Below, piece after piece: positions 1 to 12,030 of a stretch of 64,000 nucleotides of DNA. This DNA comes from Schistosoma haematobium (Eukaryota; Platyhelminthes; Trematoda; Strigeidida; Schistosomatidae): the NCBI RefSeq assembly GCF_000699445.3, contig NC_067201.1, forward strand, positions 25,435,033 to 25,499,032, read 5' to 3'. Position 1 is the stretch's first letter. Each line of letters opens with the position of its first letter. The notes under the pieces are model-generated. The model was not told the origin of the DNA. It saw only the letters and a program-made list of their open reading frames with translations, and did not search any database. The position numbers were made by a program, and so were the translations under genes.

Positions 1-2559
1 GAGCCACATTTTCTTCTGTTACTAATTTTGATTCAAACTAATCCAGATTCATAATTTACATATCTCATATTTGCAATTGAATAATACTCTCAATATTGGA
101 CTCTCTTGATGAGTATGGATGATGAACATTGTGTTTAATTCTTTTAAATGACATCAATGATGTTTATGAGAAATAAGAAGTTCATTTTAAACAAGTTTCC
201 AAAGTTTAGATTTCGGACATTCACTAATGCAAATAAACTGTAACAGATAAAGTGTGGAGAATGTTATGGTAACCCTACTCACGATATTTAACCAGATATC
301 ATTTTATAGATGAGGTTAAACCTCGAATATAGTACAGGTAGGATGATAGAAACATGCTTACTATTACGGATATATACAAAATAGCTTAAGTTACATGTGA
401 ATGTATATAAACGGCAAACATATGAAATCGAATAGAATTATGGAAAAGATCTACATTTTTGTTTATCCAAAACTACAGCAAACTCGTCGGATGATAACTG
501 TTTAGAAACGTCTATTCATGGTTTGGGTAAACATGGATTCTGTGACATAAATATAAATTAATGTAACAAACTAATGAGTCACTTCAAATAAAATTCCTAT
601 CAAAATTATATCTATCCAAGTTAATCCATTAGTTACATTGATTGTCTAGTCGAAGATAATTGGCTGAAGATAGATAATCAGATTTCTGAAAGAAATGCAG
701 AGATGCATAGGTATTTGTAGACGTTCCATTCTGTTCAGATACCAATACTTCACTTCAGCAATAATTTAATTCACTATCAATTAACTGCTGATATTTGTTT
801 GAATTGTATTTTCAAAAATATTCAAAGCGATCAGTCCGATTGGCATGTATAGATGAAATAAGAAGACAGAGTTTACCATAACCACGTGATATGTAGGCGA
901 ATTCTTTGACGAACCTTCTGATCTTAGATTCACCTCTAGTGTTTTTTCTGTTGGGAAAAATGGGGTCGGATAGGCAATTAGAAAAGTTAGGAATATAGAT
1001 TGTTTAGGAAAGTCATTACTCAGGTTAATACACTTGGATTTATTATTGACAAATTAGATTCAAATTCATTTCAATCTGTATATGAACACAAAGAAAGTTC
1101 ATTTGTCTAATGCTTCAACGAAACATTTCTATTGACCTTCTATATAACATCATAAAGACTGATTTCCAGTTTTCTCAACGGTTATTATCAAATAATTCTT
1201 AAAGTACCTTTGTTCATCATTTTCTCTTATCGGAATATTAAAATGATTTGACATGACCATTTAGGTACAGTTTCCAACAAACTTACCTACAAATTTCGAT
1301 TACTTGACTCCAATGTACATGTATCAGCATAAACATGAGAATGGATATGCGAAAAATTGTTATAACTCCGCCTGGAGCCAAACTATGATTTAACTGAATG
1401 ATTACCTTCTAAATGAATAGTGAATTTCGAGTCGAACTAATAAGTTAATAAGTGCCATTTCATTTAACACACCAGTGGATTAAATCGCTAATTATCCGCA
1501 TCTGTTTCAACTTACTTTTTGTTCAAAAAGTGTGTGTGAAATGCTGCAACATTGAGGTAATATCACCTTAAATGATGAGAACATTTTCAATTTAGTTTGT
1601 TTCTGAAGATTATTAGATTTTCTAGTTCACAACAAAAATTCTTTGTCTTATTATCAGTAATTATCTAAATAAGGTCGGTCTGTGATATGGATATTGGTCT
1701 AGTGTGATTGAGAACTTATCACTAAATAATCCTGATTTCATCAACTTTTAGAATGATTAATTTCATAACTGAGCTAGCGTGAAATATAGATCTCACCATC
1801 AATATGACTGGATAACTAGTGGTAAGAAGTCTAGTAAATCGCTTTTGGTTAACCAACCATTATCTACAAATGCTACACTCATCTCTGACGTTGAATAAAG
1901 AAATATGAGTAGAACTGTGTGAAAATAATAAAGATCACCAATATAACAAACACAAATTTGATACGTATACTGAATGATCTAGCATCTAAATATTTACGTC
2001 TTCGATTTGTTCGTCCATTCCAGACGAGAACCTGGAGGAAAATCGTAGTCATCGAGTAGTTTGTGTAACTGATATTCGTGTCCTCACTGGTAATATCACT
2101 CGTTATGGCTATCATATAAAAGACCATTCAAAACAGCAGACTGTTAAATGAACCACAAATTGAAAAACAGCCAGTCATTCTGTTATTGAAGTATTTATTT
2201 GCTACAGTCAAAAACATTTACAATGTTTATGTTACATTATGAACTAATCCGTCTATAAAGTTTATTTGATGCTGATATGAACATATGTAGAATTCTGATT
2301 CTGTGTGTGAATGTACAAACCAAATAGATAACTAATTTTACCATTCACTTTAACTAAAACTAATACGTCACTTGGAATTTGACAATTAACTCTGTTTATG
2401 TTGGATACCCGTAAACAAAATCACTGAATCGTGCAAAACTTTATGCCCTAGGCTTATCACTAAACTATAGAGAATTATATCGACTAAACAGAAGTGCTGA
2501 TATAAACCCAACGTAAGGTTAGACGCAATAATATCATCAAATATTTATAGATCACTTAC
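1..2559. other. Gene-free stretch of left arm
   Basis: No convincing exon was found. An 82-codon minus-strand frame at 1879-2127 is partly open in the right arm (from about 63150) but diverges after about 25 codons, so it is not supported. Later exons of gene B may lie here. Confidence 0.4.
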
Positions 2560-2574
2560 AGATCATCATATTGA
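2560..2574 (-). CDS. Candidate 15-nt micro-exon of gene B
   Basis: On the minus strand 15 bases lie between an AG and a perfect GTAAGT donor, open in phase 2 (Q-Y-D-D). The right arm has the same arrangement at 62701-62715 (R-Y-D-D). The acceptor lacks a strong pyrimidine tract, so this is only a candidate. Confidence 0.3.
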
Positions 2575-2942
2575 CTCAAGTCACTACGTAATGACTAAAA
2601 TGCATGCTAAAGTAACTGACAAATGATAGTTGATTTCGTTGGCAGTAAACAATCATATAATAATTATATAATAAGATAACATATCAGTCCTCATTGCACA
2701 ACACTTTAGTTTAATCATAACTAACAATTTCCACATTCTAGTTTGGGAAATTTTAAAGACAAAAATTATAAATCAGTCAATGCTTTACATTGCAGGTCGG
2801 CTGTATTATGATTTAAACATCAATAGCTTCATTTTATGACTTTGTTCAGTGTGATAGCATTTGAAAAAGATTTGAATTCTGTAACAACTAAATTACATTT
2901 GAACTGATTAATTAACAACGTATTCAAGGTTATTTCTTCTAC

Positions 2943-3058
2943 CTGAAAATCAACTCTTCAAGCAAATCAAATTGATAACAAGGCATGAAGTGCAAACGAA
3001 TAGTTTGACATATTAAGAGAACCGAAATGGCGATTTGGATGAATAACAATTGTCTCAT
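2943..3058 (-). CDS. Gene B copy 1: first coding exon with signal peptide (partial gene)
   Basis: On the minus strand an ATG at 3058 opens a 116-nt exon (38 codons plus 2 nt) ending at a GTAGAA donor. It begins MRQLLFIQIAISVLLIC, a typical cleavable signal peptide. The exon ends in phase 2, the phase used by the micro-exons of gene A, so gene B may be a second micro-exon gene about 1.7 kb downstream of gene A on the same strand. A candidate next exon of 15 nt lies at 2574-2560, followed by GTAAGT and open in phase 2 in both arms. I could not place a terminal exon. A TATA-like TATAAATA lies at 3206-3199. The bases before the ATG end in CTGCAG, so this could also be a spliced or trans-spliced acceptor. 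Confidence 0.5.
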
Positions 3059-3198
3059 CTGCAGCCAAAACTAAACAAACAACACAACAATTACATTGTT
3101 TTTATGTTTGGGAAATGTTACTCAAAGGTGCACATGAAGCAGCGCAGATATTATGAGATCGAATGAGATAGATGGTTGGACTCAAGCCAGTGTGTTGG

Positions 3199-3206
3199 TA
3201 TTTATA
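3199..3206 (-). promoter_or_regulatory. TATA-like box upstream of gene B copy 1
   Basis: The minus strand reads TATAAATA about 140 bases upstream of the gene B ATG. The right arm is changed at exactly this point (near 61380) and has no such box. It sits at the edge of a 350-bp block that is otherwise identical between the arms. Confidence 0.35.
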
Positions 3207-4690
3207 TCAAATTTTAGTTGGTGTTAGTTTGATTAGTATTAATTAGATGTATACAGAGTTCTATTTTAAAAGAGAAATGGATTTTATGAAACATTGATTG
3301 CAATAATCCACTAAGGATATTTATGAAGGTGGATGATATTATCACAATTATAATTTTATATTTACATCAGCAAATGCTATCATCACTCCTGCTAGATGTG
3401 ATAACGTAATTTCATGGCAGCTAATTGTTCTGCGTATTCCCTAAGCGCTATTCAAATAACAAATCCTGGGTACACTAATCCGTTTGACTGAGACATACTT
3501 CACTACAGATCGTGTAAACAAGAGTCGCATTCACGTAAGAATGTGACTATCAGACAGCACTTGTAAACATTACTGTTTTCATTTTTCATGATCTACATTT
3601 TTGACTTGAGTGATATCAGGTTGAATATAGATTATTTCGCAGTTGAAATTCACAATCTTGTCTATTTAGTTTTCCAGCAAATATTTATTCGAGAGTTTAT
3701 TATGTGAAAATTGTAATAGATATCGTGAATTAGTGGTACTTTATTCTTTATCGGTAAACAGTTAACCGTTTTGTTGAATTGTACATTACGATCATTTAGA
3801 ATTCCAACAATGTCTTGAGTTAACTAACACTCCAAGTGTGGATATTATTGCAAAACTTTATATTTCATCAACAATATGGACAGATTCGAGTCATAAGTAC
3901 TACACTTTGACCACAGTTTATCAGTGTCCCACTTTCGTGACTTCATACTGTGTCTAGTGTAATGATACTACTTTTTCAAAATTGAATGATTATGCACACT
4001 GTTTATCAACTGATCAACTTGCTTCATTCAATAACGTTTACTTAATTGGTTCAATCACGGATTATTTATTGTCCATCGGATTAGCTTCATTCTATCTAAT
4101 AAATAAGACTAATGCCTAAAGGTCAATTTTTCACCAGTTGCAAAGATGTTCTGAATATTCAGTTTACAATTTTATGCACACACTGTCATCCATCTCACAC
4201 TTATACTGTTTTCCGAGCATAATCTCTCGGCTAAGTTGATGTTAAACATAAACGACCTCAACTTCATAGTTCGTTAAAATATAGAATGTCAAGGAGTGGA
4301 AAATTTACAGTTTGTCTTCCATTTTTAAATCTTTTACTCACATTGAAATGAACAAGAATATCTTGACAAAATTTAGTGCAAGATCAATGTTGGGTAAGTT
4401 CAGTAATCTGATCTAACTTACAGGTTAATAAAACAAACGTAAATTCGGTGATGTGTGATGACTTTCACATTCGTGAACTGAAGTGAATGGATATATTTGA
4501 TTCTTGGTTTGATTGTGATCTGTTTCAACAATATTGTCTTCAACTTAGACGTAATTTTTGAATATGATATAGCAGATGTTTCTGTGAACCTGATTTTACT
4601 ACATGAGTCTATTTCTAAATTACATGAGGGTAATCAACCAAACGAGTCGCTTTCTGAGAATTCAGCACAAAATTGTTCTTATGTTACTTC

Positions 4691-4696
4691 TTTATT
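4691..4696 (-). terminator. Polyadenylation signal of gene A copy 1
   Basis: AATAAA on the minus strand lies about 85 bases after the proposed TGA of exon 8. Copy 2 has AATAAA at the matching place (59899-59904), which supports the terminal exon assignment. Confidence 0.55.
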
Positions 4697-4779
4697 CATC
4701 ATTCTTGTACTATCCCAAAATTAATATAAAATGAACATAGAGACGCCATTATTACTGCTCATTCTTCAGAATGCAAATA

Positions 4780-7700
4780 TCAAACAAATAATTGAGAGAA
4801 CTGAATAATCATGACCTGCAACGTTGTTAATTTAATTTATTGCCGTGGCTAACTGCGAACATGTTCACTACTCTAATCAGCTACACTTTACCTACTAGGC
4901 TGTGTGGTGTTGCAAGATAATAATCAGCTTGTCAAGTAAATTTCCATCGTGCAATTTTACTTACTAGAGGTTTCGTATCACTGAAGTCAAGAAATGATGC
5001 CGAAATCCGTAGGTGTAACTAAATAACGCATGTTACCTTTATTTTCTTGTCATTATATTTCAGTATACCACAGAAAGAAGTCTGTTATTATTAAAAAGTA
5101 TTTAATACCAAATCATTTTAGAGGTGAAATGATGCAATATGATTTTTAGTTCTCATTTTGTTGAAGGTAAGGTCAAACAACGAAAAATTATTCTGTATAA
5201 TCAAATGATTGTTTGCAAACTTTGAATTAACGCCTTCCAAACTCCTAGATACAATGAAAACTAATGTAGAACAACTTGATTATGTTTATAAACATTGGAA
5301 AAATGTGATTCAGTGGAGAATTAAAGGGTATTTTAAAGGCTGTTTGTATACCATACTCCAATTTTCATGAAAGTACACATAAAGTATTGGGACTAGATTT
5401 TTGTTAGGAGAATGAAATTTAATTACATATTCACCTTCGGCTGAACAAAATATTTCGACGATTGAATAGCAATAAAACTACTTCGACGTTATTTCTATAA
5501 CTAACTTAGTAATGATAGAACCAACGTTCTCCAGTTTGGGGATCTATAATTCTTCGTCTGTTGGAATTCTTCAGTAATCTGCACAACATATCGAAATGAT
5601 ACTTTTTTTCTGAAAATCCTATCAAATACAAGTATCCAGAACTTTGACCATGAATGATTCAAAAATCCCACAAAATATATGTAAATTATACTGATATTAA
5701 ACGGAAACTAATCTCAGGAGGAAACAACTATCTTTTTGAGTAAACGAACAACAAAACATCTGGTGAGATTTTCAAGTACTATCATAGGACTTGACCGCTT
5801 AACGCTAGTTTATCATTTGATATACATCAAAGATTTTGGTCATTGGAATAAGCGCGTTTTGGGAACATGCTTAGGAAAAGTTATACAATGTCCCTTTTTC
5901 CAGTATTAAAACCAGTGGTTAGTCTTTGGATATTCAACTATTATTAGCAGTCATTGTATTTGCTCAAACCAAACAAGAAATCATTTCGTTAGTGTGTTGG
6001 GACAAAAGCATGAGGAATTTGAAGAGTCATTAAAATTCAACAACTTACATCCATCTAGTGATGAATAGAATGTTGTAAAAGAATGTTTTTAGGTGCTTTT
6101 CATCAAAAGTAGAAACTATTTAACAAAATGAATTCAACGATTAAACTTGATAAGACACATTTCTTATCGATTAAGTATCTTTGAAGTTTGTAAGGAATTT
6201 ATTCGCATATGAGGTTTTCGTAGATTTTTACACTATGGATGATGTCATCACTGGAGTTGATATACTTATTTGGTGACTGAATATAACAGTTACTGGTGGA
6301 AAATTAAACATAATTGATAACTTGTTTTCCATTCACTTATTCATATATCATTGTAAAAGTATGTCTGAGAACCATATCAAAGTGTGAAAACAACTTGAGA
6401 TTCAATTTACCTCGGTTTTATCAACTTTCTGTAATAGAAATAGTAAGTTATATACATTGCAACTGCAAATATTGTTAAGTCTAGAACTTTAAATTATATC
6501 GATTAAAATCAATCAGAAAAGTAAATTCCATGCAACTGAACTTTAGAACCTCTTCAGATGATGAAATTCACTAAATATGGAGCACTAGTATAACTGTACT
6601 TTTGAATATTAGATTTCGCTTAAGCCGCTAATTAAAATACTGATCTGCTCTTCTTTTTATTGATAACGTTGATTTTGTGTAAGCAGTTGACGACTTCTAG
6701 TCTACTGTTTGTTTGTATTCGAATTATTTTTTCGTCATAGTATTCTATGGATTACTTTCTTATTTCTTGAGTTCTATTTTTTTATTTATTAAGTTTAATG
6801 ACTCTTTACAGTTCCAACTTATACTAGAAGTTTCGATTTCAACCATCAGTAATAGGTATCTATCGATACTGTGTAAAAAGATGTTTTCTAAATATCTGAT
6901 ATTGTTGGATGTAACATTAACCAGTCTAACCAGAAGTTAAACGTGTACGTGTTAGACAAGATGGAAAATTTCTCTTAACCACTTCAAATGTTGGATAGAA
7001 TACCGAAGCGAAATTATGTGTTCGGCAATATTGGTGTGAACCAGGAACATGGTCATGAAAGGTGTTAAGTATGAGGTTGCAGTAAATAATACAGAATGTT
7101 AAGAAATAACAATTTGCAACATGAGAGGTTATTTATCTAAACAAATTGTTACAAACTGTCCTTTGAAACAATGGAAATCAGGTTTAATTGTTCGGAATAA
7201 CGTAGAACGTACCTCTTTATTTTGATGTTGTCCTGCTTGATGCTGAACAGGAAATAAAATAAATATAAACGAGAGATTACGTAACTTAAATAAGGAAATT
7301 CGTCCAAATTCGAACTAAAAGATTCACAATAGTTGGTCGCTGAGTTCATATTTGTAAAACACTCAATGAATAAACATTTTTCTTTTAGTAGTCTGATTTA
7401 TGCTTTTTCAATGGAAATAATTAAGTATCATAACAAGCGGATATAAATACAAAGTTTTTTTAACATTATAATATGATCTGGATGGTTTGTCTAGTACATG
7501 GACAATTTATGAACGATTTATTAATAAGAGATGATTTCGTTCCTCATTCGTTCCCTTTGAAATAGATTAAATCAGACTACCGAGTGGAATGTTTTCTTAG
7601 TTGAGATTCTCACAATTACAATTTCCTCCATAATAAGTTACATGTTTTCCACCTAAATCGTGCCAGACAACATTTCGTTTGATTGACATCTATCCTTTCA

Positions 7701-9436
7701 AAAAATTGCTTAGTGATAAAGGATTAAAATTAATTCTGAAATGTACAGAGAAGCAAATGAGTAAAATGAGTGGTTTTAATGGTAGTGAAATATTGTGATC
7801 TCGTACTTATTCAGTTATAACTTTGATAGTCTTTTGTAGAAAAGCTTTTCGTGATTTAAACCAACACAATAAAATTCTACTGTACAAACGTACCACTCTG
7901 TCAAATAGATGTCCACTAAAATAGGTAACACACGTTATTGATAATAGAATCGTAGTTGTAGTGATCATTCACAGTAATAACGTATTCACTAATAAAGTGA
8001 CTAAAAATCCAAAATAAATCACACCATTCATGTCCAACAGTATTATTCGATCTTATTTTGGTATTTTTGTGATTTATAAAAACTTGTAAGTTGCTGAAGC
8101 ATTCACAACAATAATACATCTTACGATTGACAAATTTCAAAGCTTTTTAATGTTCACAGATTATGTTATGCAGGGTCATTCGTCTTATCATCAAATGTGA
8201 TATTGAAAATTGAGTTTGATTAATCCATATTTACATATAAATTATTTGCATATGCGATACAGAAATAGATAGAGCCATAAGTTAATTATGTTTCAGATGA
8301 TACATATTTGTCGAATGATTGACGCTAATACCGTTCTATATGCGTATAATAATCAATGTACAAGGAACATTATTGGAAACATCCAAATACTCACGTGATC
8401 CCGACTGACCATTGTCTAGCTAAATTATATTTATATTTGTTAATTAAGGAATAAATTATGAATTTATTTGGGTGGCAGATACAAAATGTCAATTCAAAAG
8501 AAGATACTAAATTCTTCAGTCACTGGTGTTTTTCAAAAACTGATATTTGGTCTGAAGGGGATAACTGAAGAAAATTTTGTGACGAATCCACAGCTGATGA
8601 TGAGTAATTTTAAAGAAACTTTGTAACATTCAATTGCATGTACCAATAAAAAATGATATAACTTTTCAAAGTTTTATTCCTCTGAAATGACTTCTCTCCT
8701 TCTAATATCTAGAACTCATTTAACCATCTTTATATGAGATTTGGTCACAAACTGAGCATTAATTATTCATCTCAATTTTGACTACTTACGAAAAGACATT
8801 GATAATTCCTTGATTCCAGAAACAATTCTATGACAAACTCTTCAACTTTCAGTCATTTAAGTGAACGTTTATACAGAAATTAATAGAAGCTTCAGACGTA
8901 TGGCACTAACATTTCACACAGCTGACAGAAAAGTACATCAGATGATTTGATTTCGAAATAACTTTCAAGTCAAACATCCAATCGAATTTCGTACAACTAA
9001 CATTAAACCGAAACATAATCCGACTACCTTATAGTAAATAATACGTTTTGTGGCGGCCTGCTTGAATATCTGGGCTACCTCTTCCTCCGATCTAGATATT
9101 TCATCAAGTTATCTGTTTTGTTGTTCGTTTTAGCACATCATTATGTCTATTGTGTGCACAATCTATTCAAGCGCGTTTATGAAAAGTTTACAATCTTTCG
9201 CTATACGGGATACAAAAAGGTACAATCAGCGACATCATGGTGGCTGGCAATATGCATTGAAACGAATGAACATTAATCAAATGTGGATTACCGGACTCCT
9301 AACATCTAACTGGTCATCATTCAAAATTTATCGTCACAATCGATCAAGGTATAAGAAAAGGAAACTTGTTGAAATACTTTATGCTGAGAATTCTATGTTT
9401 TACCAAAAATATAATGTTGAATAAAGCTTTTAATAA

Positions 9437-9492
<56 letters not shown>

Positions 9493-10768
9493 TGTAACCG
9501 GATCAATGAGCTGGATCGGATTAGATGTTATCTATTTCTACTTTGATGATACCGGCAGCACTTATTTTCAAGGGATATTTTGAGATGCATGAATGAGTTA
9601 GATAATCGGTGTAGTTTACAATACTAAAATAAATCATTTTACGGTAATAATACCTTCTTCTTTGCACAATGTAACCCGTTACTCGTTTGACAAAGATTGT
9701 ACTTTCTCGATTAGTTAGCAATTATAGAATCATTCTGTGATAAATTTCGTCCAATTGTATGACTGAATAATGATTGTCTCATGTAAAATGAATTCAAGGA
9801 ATATACAGAAGCTTATCAGTAAAGTTAAAATACTTGTTAATGAACTAGTCTTTTAAAATGATTCTATATTGCAATAATTCAGTTACTCTATTTTGGAAAT
9901 TCAACAAAAATGAAAAAATAGAAATTGTGGGTAACATTTCATTGTTAAGAAACGTGTTCGTGAGAAGATTTCACTATCATACCACTCGAATGATTAGAAA
10001 GAAAATGAAGACAATTACAGCTTATAAATAGAGGTAAGATGTTACTTGTTAATCAACTAGCCGTTTTAAATAATTCCGCATATTCATCAAATCTTATATC
10101 TTAAATAGCTCAATATACTACTGATTATACTTAGTTACATATAATATATCATCAAAGAGTAAATTCGAGCTTACAATCAATACACACATAAATGGTAGTT
10201 ATTTCAGAATTCAACTGAGATGAACTACTTACCCATGGACCTCTAAAAATAATTTGTAGAATAATACTTGTAGGTTATTTATTCAAACTGTTTTATGGTG
10301 ATAATTTAACTTCACATTCTATAGCTATTCATGTTTTACTAATACATTACTTATATTTGCATAGTTACGGCTGATTTTCACTTTTACTGCACACTATAGA
10401 TATGACAATATTTATGTTGTGCGATTGTAGTTCTGTATTGTCATGAAGGAAAAGTAACGTATTCATGAGAATTGACATACGATATGTGTAGTTGGTTAAG
10501 AAATCCTGAAATAATGAACAGTTTTATCACTGAAGTTATCCAGGTGGACCTGTTTACATTTTGTGATAATGAAAATAAAATGTTCAGAGCTAGTTCGAAA
10601 TTATTCATGTTCACTTCATTATTTCTTTCTCTATCAAATAGAACTAGTAATGCAGTACGTTCTTTTGACTAACGAAGACGACTAGTTACTATTAGTCTGA
10701 GACTTACCCACATATGAATTTTGCAAGAATGAACCAAGAACTATCATCAATGCAATGAACAGAAACAT
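4780..10768 (-). CDS. Gene A copy 1: micro-exon gene encoding a small secreted peptide
   Basis: Minus-strand exons are 10768-10708 (61 nt), 10242-10233 (10), 8415-8395 (21), 7242-7213 (30), 6428-6411 (18), 6054-6049 (6), 4980-4965 (16) and 4800-4780 (21, with TGA). Every internal exon is bounded by AG and by GTAAGT, GTGAGT, GTACGT or GTAAAT. Phases join without a stop (1, then 2 through the 21/30/18/6-nt exons, then 0), giving 60 codons. Exon 1 encodes a 20-residue hydrophobic signal peptide starting MFLFIALM. The rest is short, Lys/Ile-rich and includes KQDNIKIK and KPRW. Tiny exons, mostly multiples of three, after a signal-peptide exon are the hallmark of schistosome MEGs, whose products are secreted by glands and tegument. 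I do not recognise the subfamily. The model is inferred without transcripts; exons could be missed, and exon 8 is the weakest. Confidence 0.75.
9143..9424 (+). CDS. Intronless 93-codon ORF in arm-specific insert; probable retrocopy
   Basis: The reading frame is open for 93 codons and basic (rich in Arg, Lys, Tyr), with a possible organelle-type N terminus. It is followed at once by AATAAA (9420-9425) and then a low-complexity tail and (TA)n. The surrounding segment (about 9056-9440) is absent from the matching place in the right arm, where the same flank runs straight into (TA)n, and from the third copy. An intronless frame with a poly(A) signal at the end of an insertion fits a reverse-transcribed mRNA. 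Bases before the ATG end in TTCGTTTTAG, an acceptor-like site, so expression by trans-splicing is possible. I do not recognise the protein. Confidence 0.5.
   Translation: MSIVCTIYSSAFMKSLQSFAIRDTKRYNQRHHGGWQYALKRMNINQMWITGLLTSNWSSFKIYRHNRSRYKKRKLVEILYAENSMFYQKYNVE
9440..9491. repeat. (TA)n microsatellite, left arm
   Basis: Alternating TA for about 50 bases. Matching tracts occur at 53777-53822 in the right arm and 45655-45718 in the third copy. Confidence 0.95.
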
Positions 10769-10802
10769 TTTTATGGAATTTAACGTAGTTAGAAAATCTG
10801 TG

Positions 10803-10810
10803 TTTATATA
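10803..10810 (-). promoter_or_regulatory. TATA box of gene A copy 1
   Basis: The minus strand reads TATATAAA, with its first base 42 bases upstream of the exon 1 ATG (10768). The same box sits 44 bases upstream of the ATG in copy 2. Transcription starting about 30 bases after the box would leave a 5' UTR of only 10-15 nt. Confidence 0.65.
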
Positions 10811-12030
10811 CTAATTTAAAAGTGAAAGTGTTTAGTGAAACTACGAGAACTGTGAATCTTGTGACTAACTATGTGTTTCATATTAGCGAGCTTTTTCATA
10901 ATTTAACCGCTCACAAATCTTTGATTGACAGATGCATGTGAATTCAACAAAAACTGACATTGTGGTGAACGAGGGCATGTTTAGGGACAATGGAATTTAT
11001 TCGAACAAAAATTAAAAATCTCATAGTAAAATCTGAGAACTATAAAGTAAAAACTTAATTTCCAAATACCAATCAAACGTCTCCGACTTACTTGTTCTTT
11101 CGTTTCCACAGAAGTCATTCATTGTTTTCTTTCTCATTTCTTCGATCTCGTTAACTTTCTTCTGCCAGACATTTCACTTACGATTGACGATACATACTAC
11201 TTATATATGTCGACATCAGTAGCACAAAAAGCAACGTAAATTTACACTTGAATAATTATTAATTTTAAATAGATTTAAAATAAATGTGATAAAAAATGAA
11301 TAACTTTGTTTCTTTGTCAACTAGTTTGTCCTAATTATCCAGTGTTCTCTCGCATAAATGAACCTATGTGACCAAAAAATTAAGAAATAGTATGCACATT
11401 TAGTGAATAAAATATTTGCCCTCAAAGGTATATCAGTTCATTCATGAATTAAACAAGGTAGTCTCATCAATAATAATAGTGCACAAACTGGTATGTTGAT
11501 TGCAAGTATTTGATCCATTCACAGAAAAATAAAACTCAAGTTTGTGGTGTAGTCGTTAGATGTTGATGATGATGTTCAATAAGTTATAAAGTTCTAATTG
11601 ATACTATGCACTTTTCACAGCTCATGTTTATCTTCAAGCATTCACAGCCTGCAACCATAAAACTAGAGGAAATATAGAAATTTTTCAGATATGTTGATCA
11701 AAATATTTGAAGAAATGATAAATGATTGAAATAATTGCTCAGAAAACAACAACTAGTAAGATAATGTTCATTACAGAGTGTTTGCTGGAACGAATGCCGC
11801 TTTTGTATTGTTGTTTGTTTCTTTCTTCCGATTGATGTTCAGGACTGTAATCGATCAGTCTCTTATTCATAGATGTGGATCATACATGCGAATCGTCTCG
11901 ATACTGCCTTACGTCACAAGCAAGTACATCCACCTAACGAGACTCAAACGGAAGGAAACGCGTCCTGGATTCCACATTACATTAGTAGACGGATTTTGGT
12001 GATTAGTAATTCCGATAATAATAATAATAA

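Larger units (their letters stand above)
1..12030 (+). repeat. Left arm of large inverted duplication
   Basis: Reading this interval on the minus strand reproduces most of 51180-64000 on the plus strand. Examples are 3210-3559 against 61030-61379, 6411-6428 against 57452-57469 and 10708-10768 against 52482-52542. The coordinate sum of matched points drifts from about 63,250 to 65,330, so the arms differ by several insertions and deletions. Similarity is high but imperfect, with a few blocks of perfect identity. The arm holds micro-exon gene A (4780-10768, minus) and the first exon of gene B (2943-3058, minus). The duplication probably continues beyond base 1, because the right arm is interrupted by a SINE near 63.67 kb before its partner sequence ends. 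Confidence 0.9.

Noticed and set aside
1879..2127. 82-codon minus-strand ORF with a hydrophobic end
   Set aside because: The right-arm equivalent diverges after about 25 codons, and no splice structure supports it.
4497..4724. 75-codon plus-strand ORF with a partly conserved partner at 59787-60011 (minus) and an acceptor-like CTTCAACTTAG in front
   Set aside because: It overlaps the 3' end of gene A on the other strand, and the right-arm version has a one-base shift and an early stop just after the acceptor. Similarity is explained by the DNA duplication.
7149..7349. 66-codon ORF similar to one at 55762-55974
   Set aside because: It reads through the 30-nt micro-exon and its flanking introns. 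Only the IKQDNIKI part within the exon is splice-bounded; the rest is intron, and the third copy has lost it.
9440..9491. TA repeats as possible origin or regulatory element
   Set aside because: They are simple microsatellites shared by the duplicated copies with varying length.
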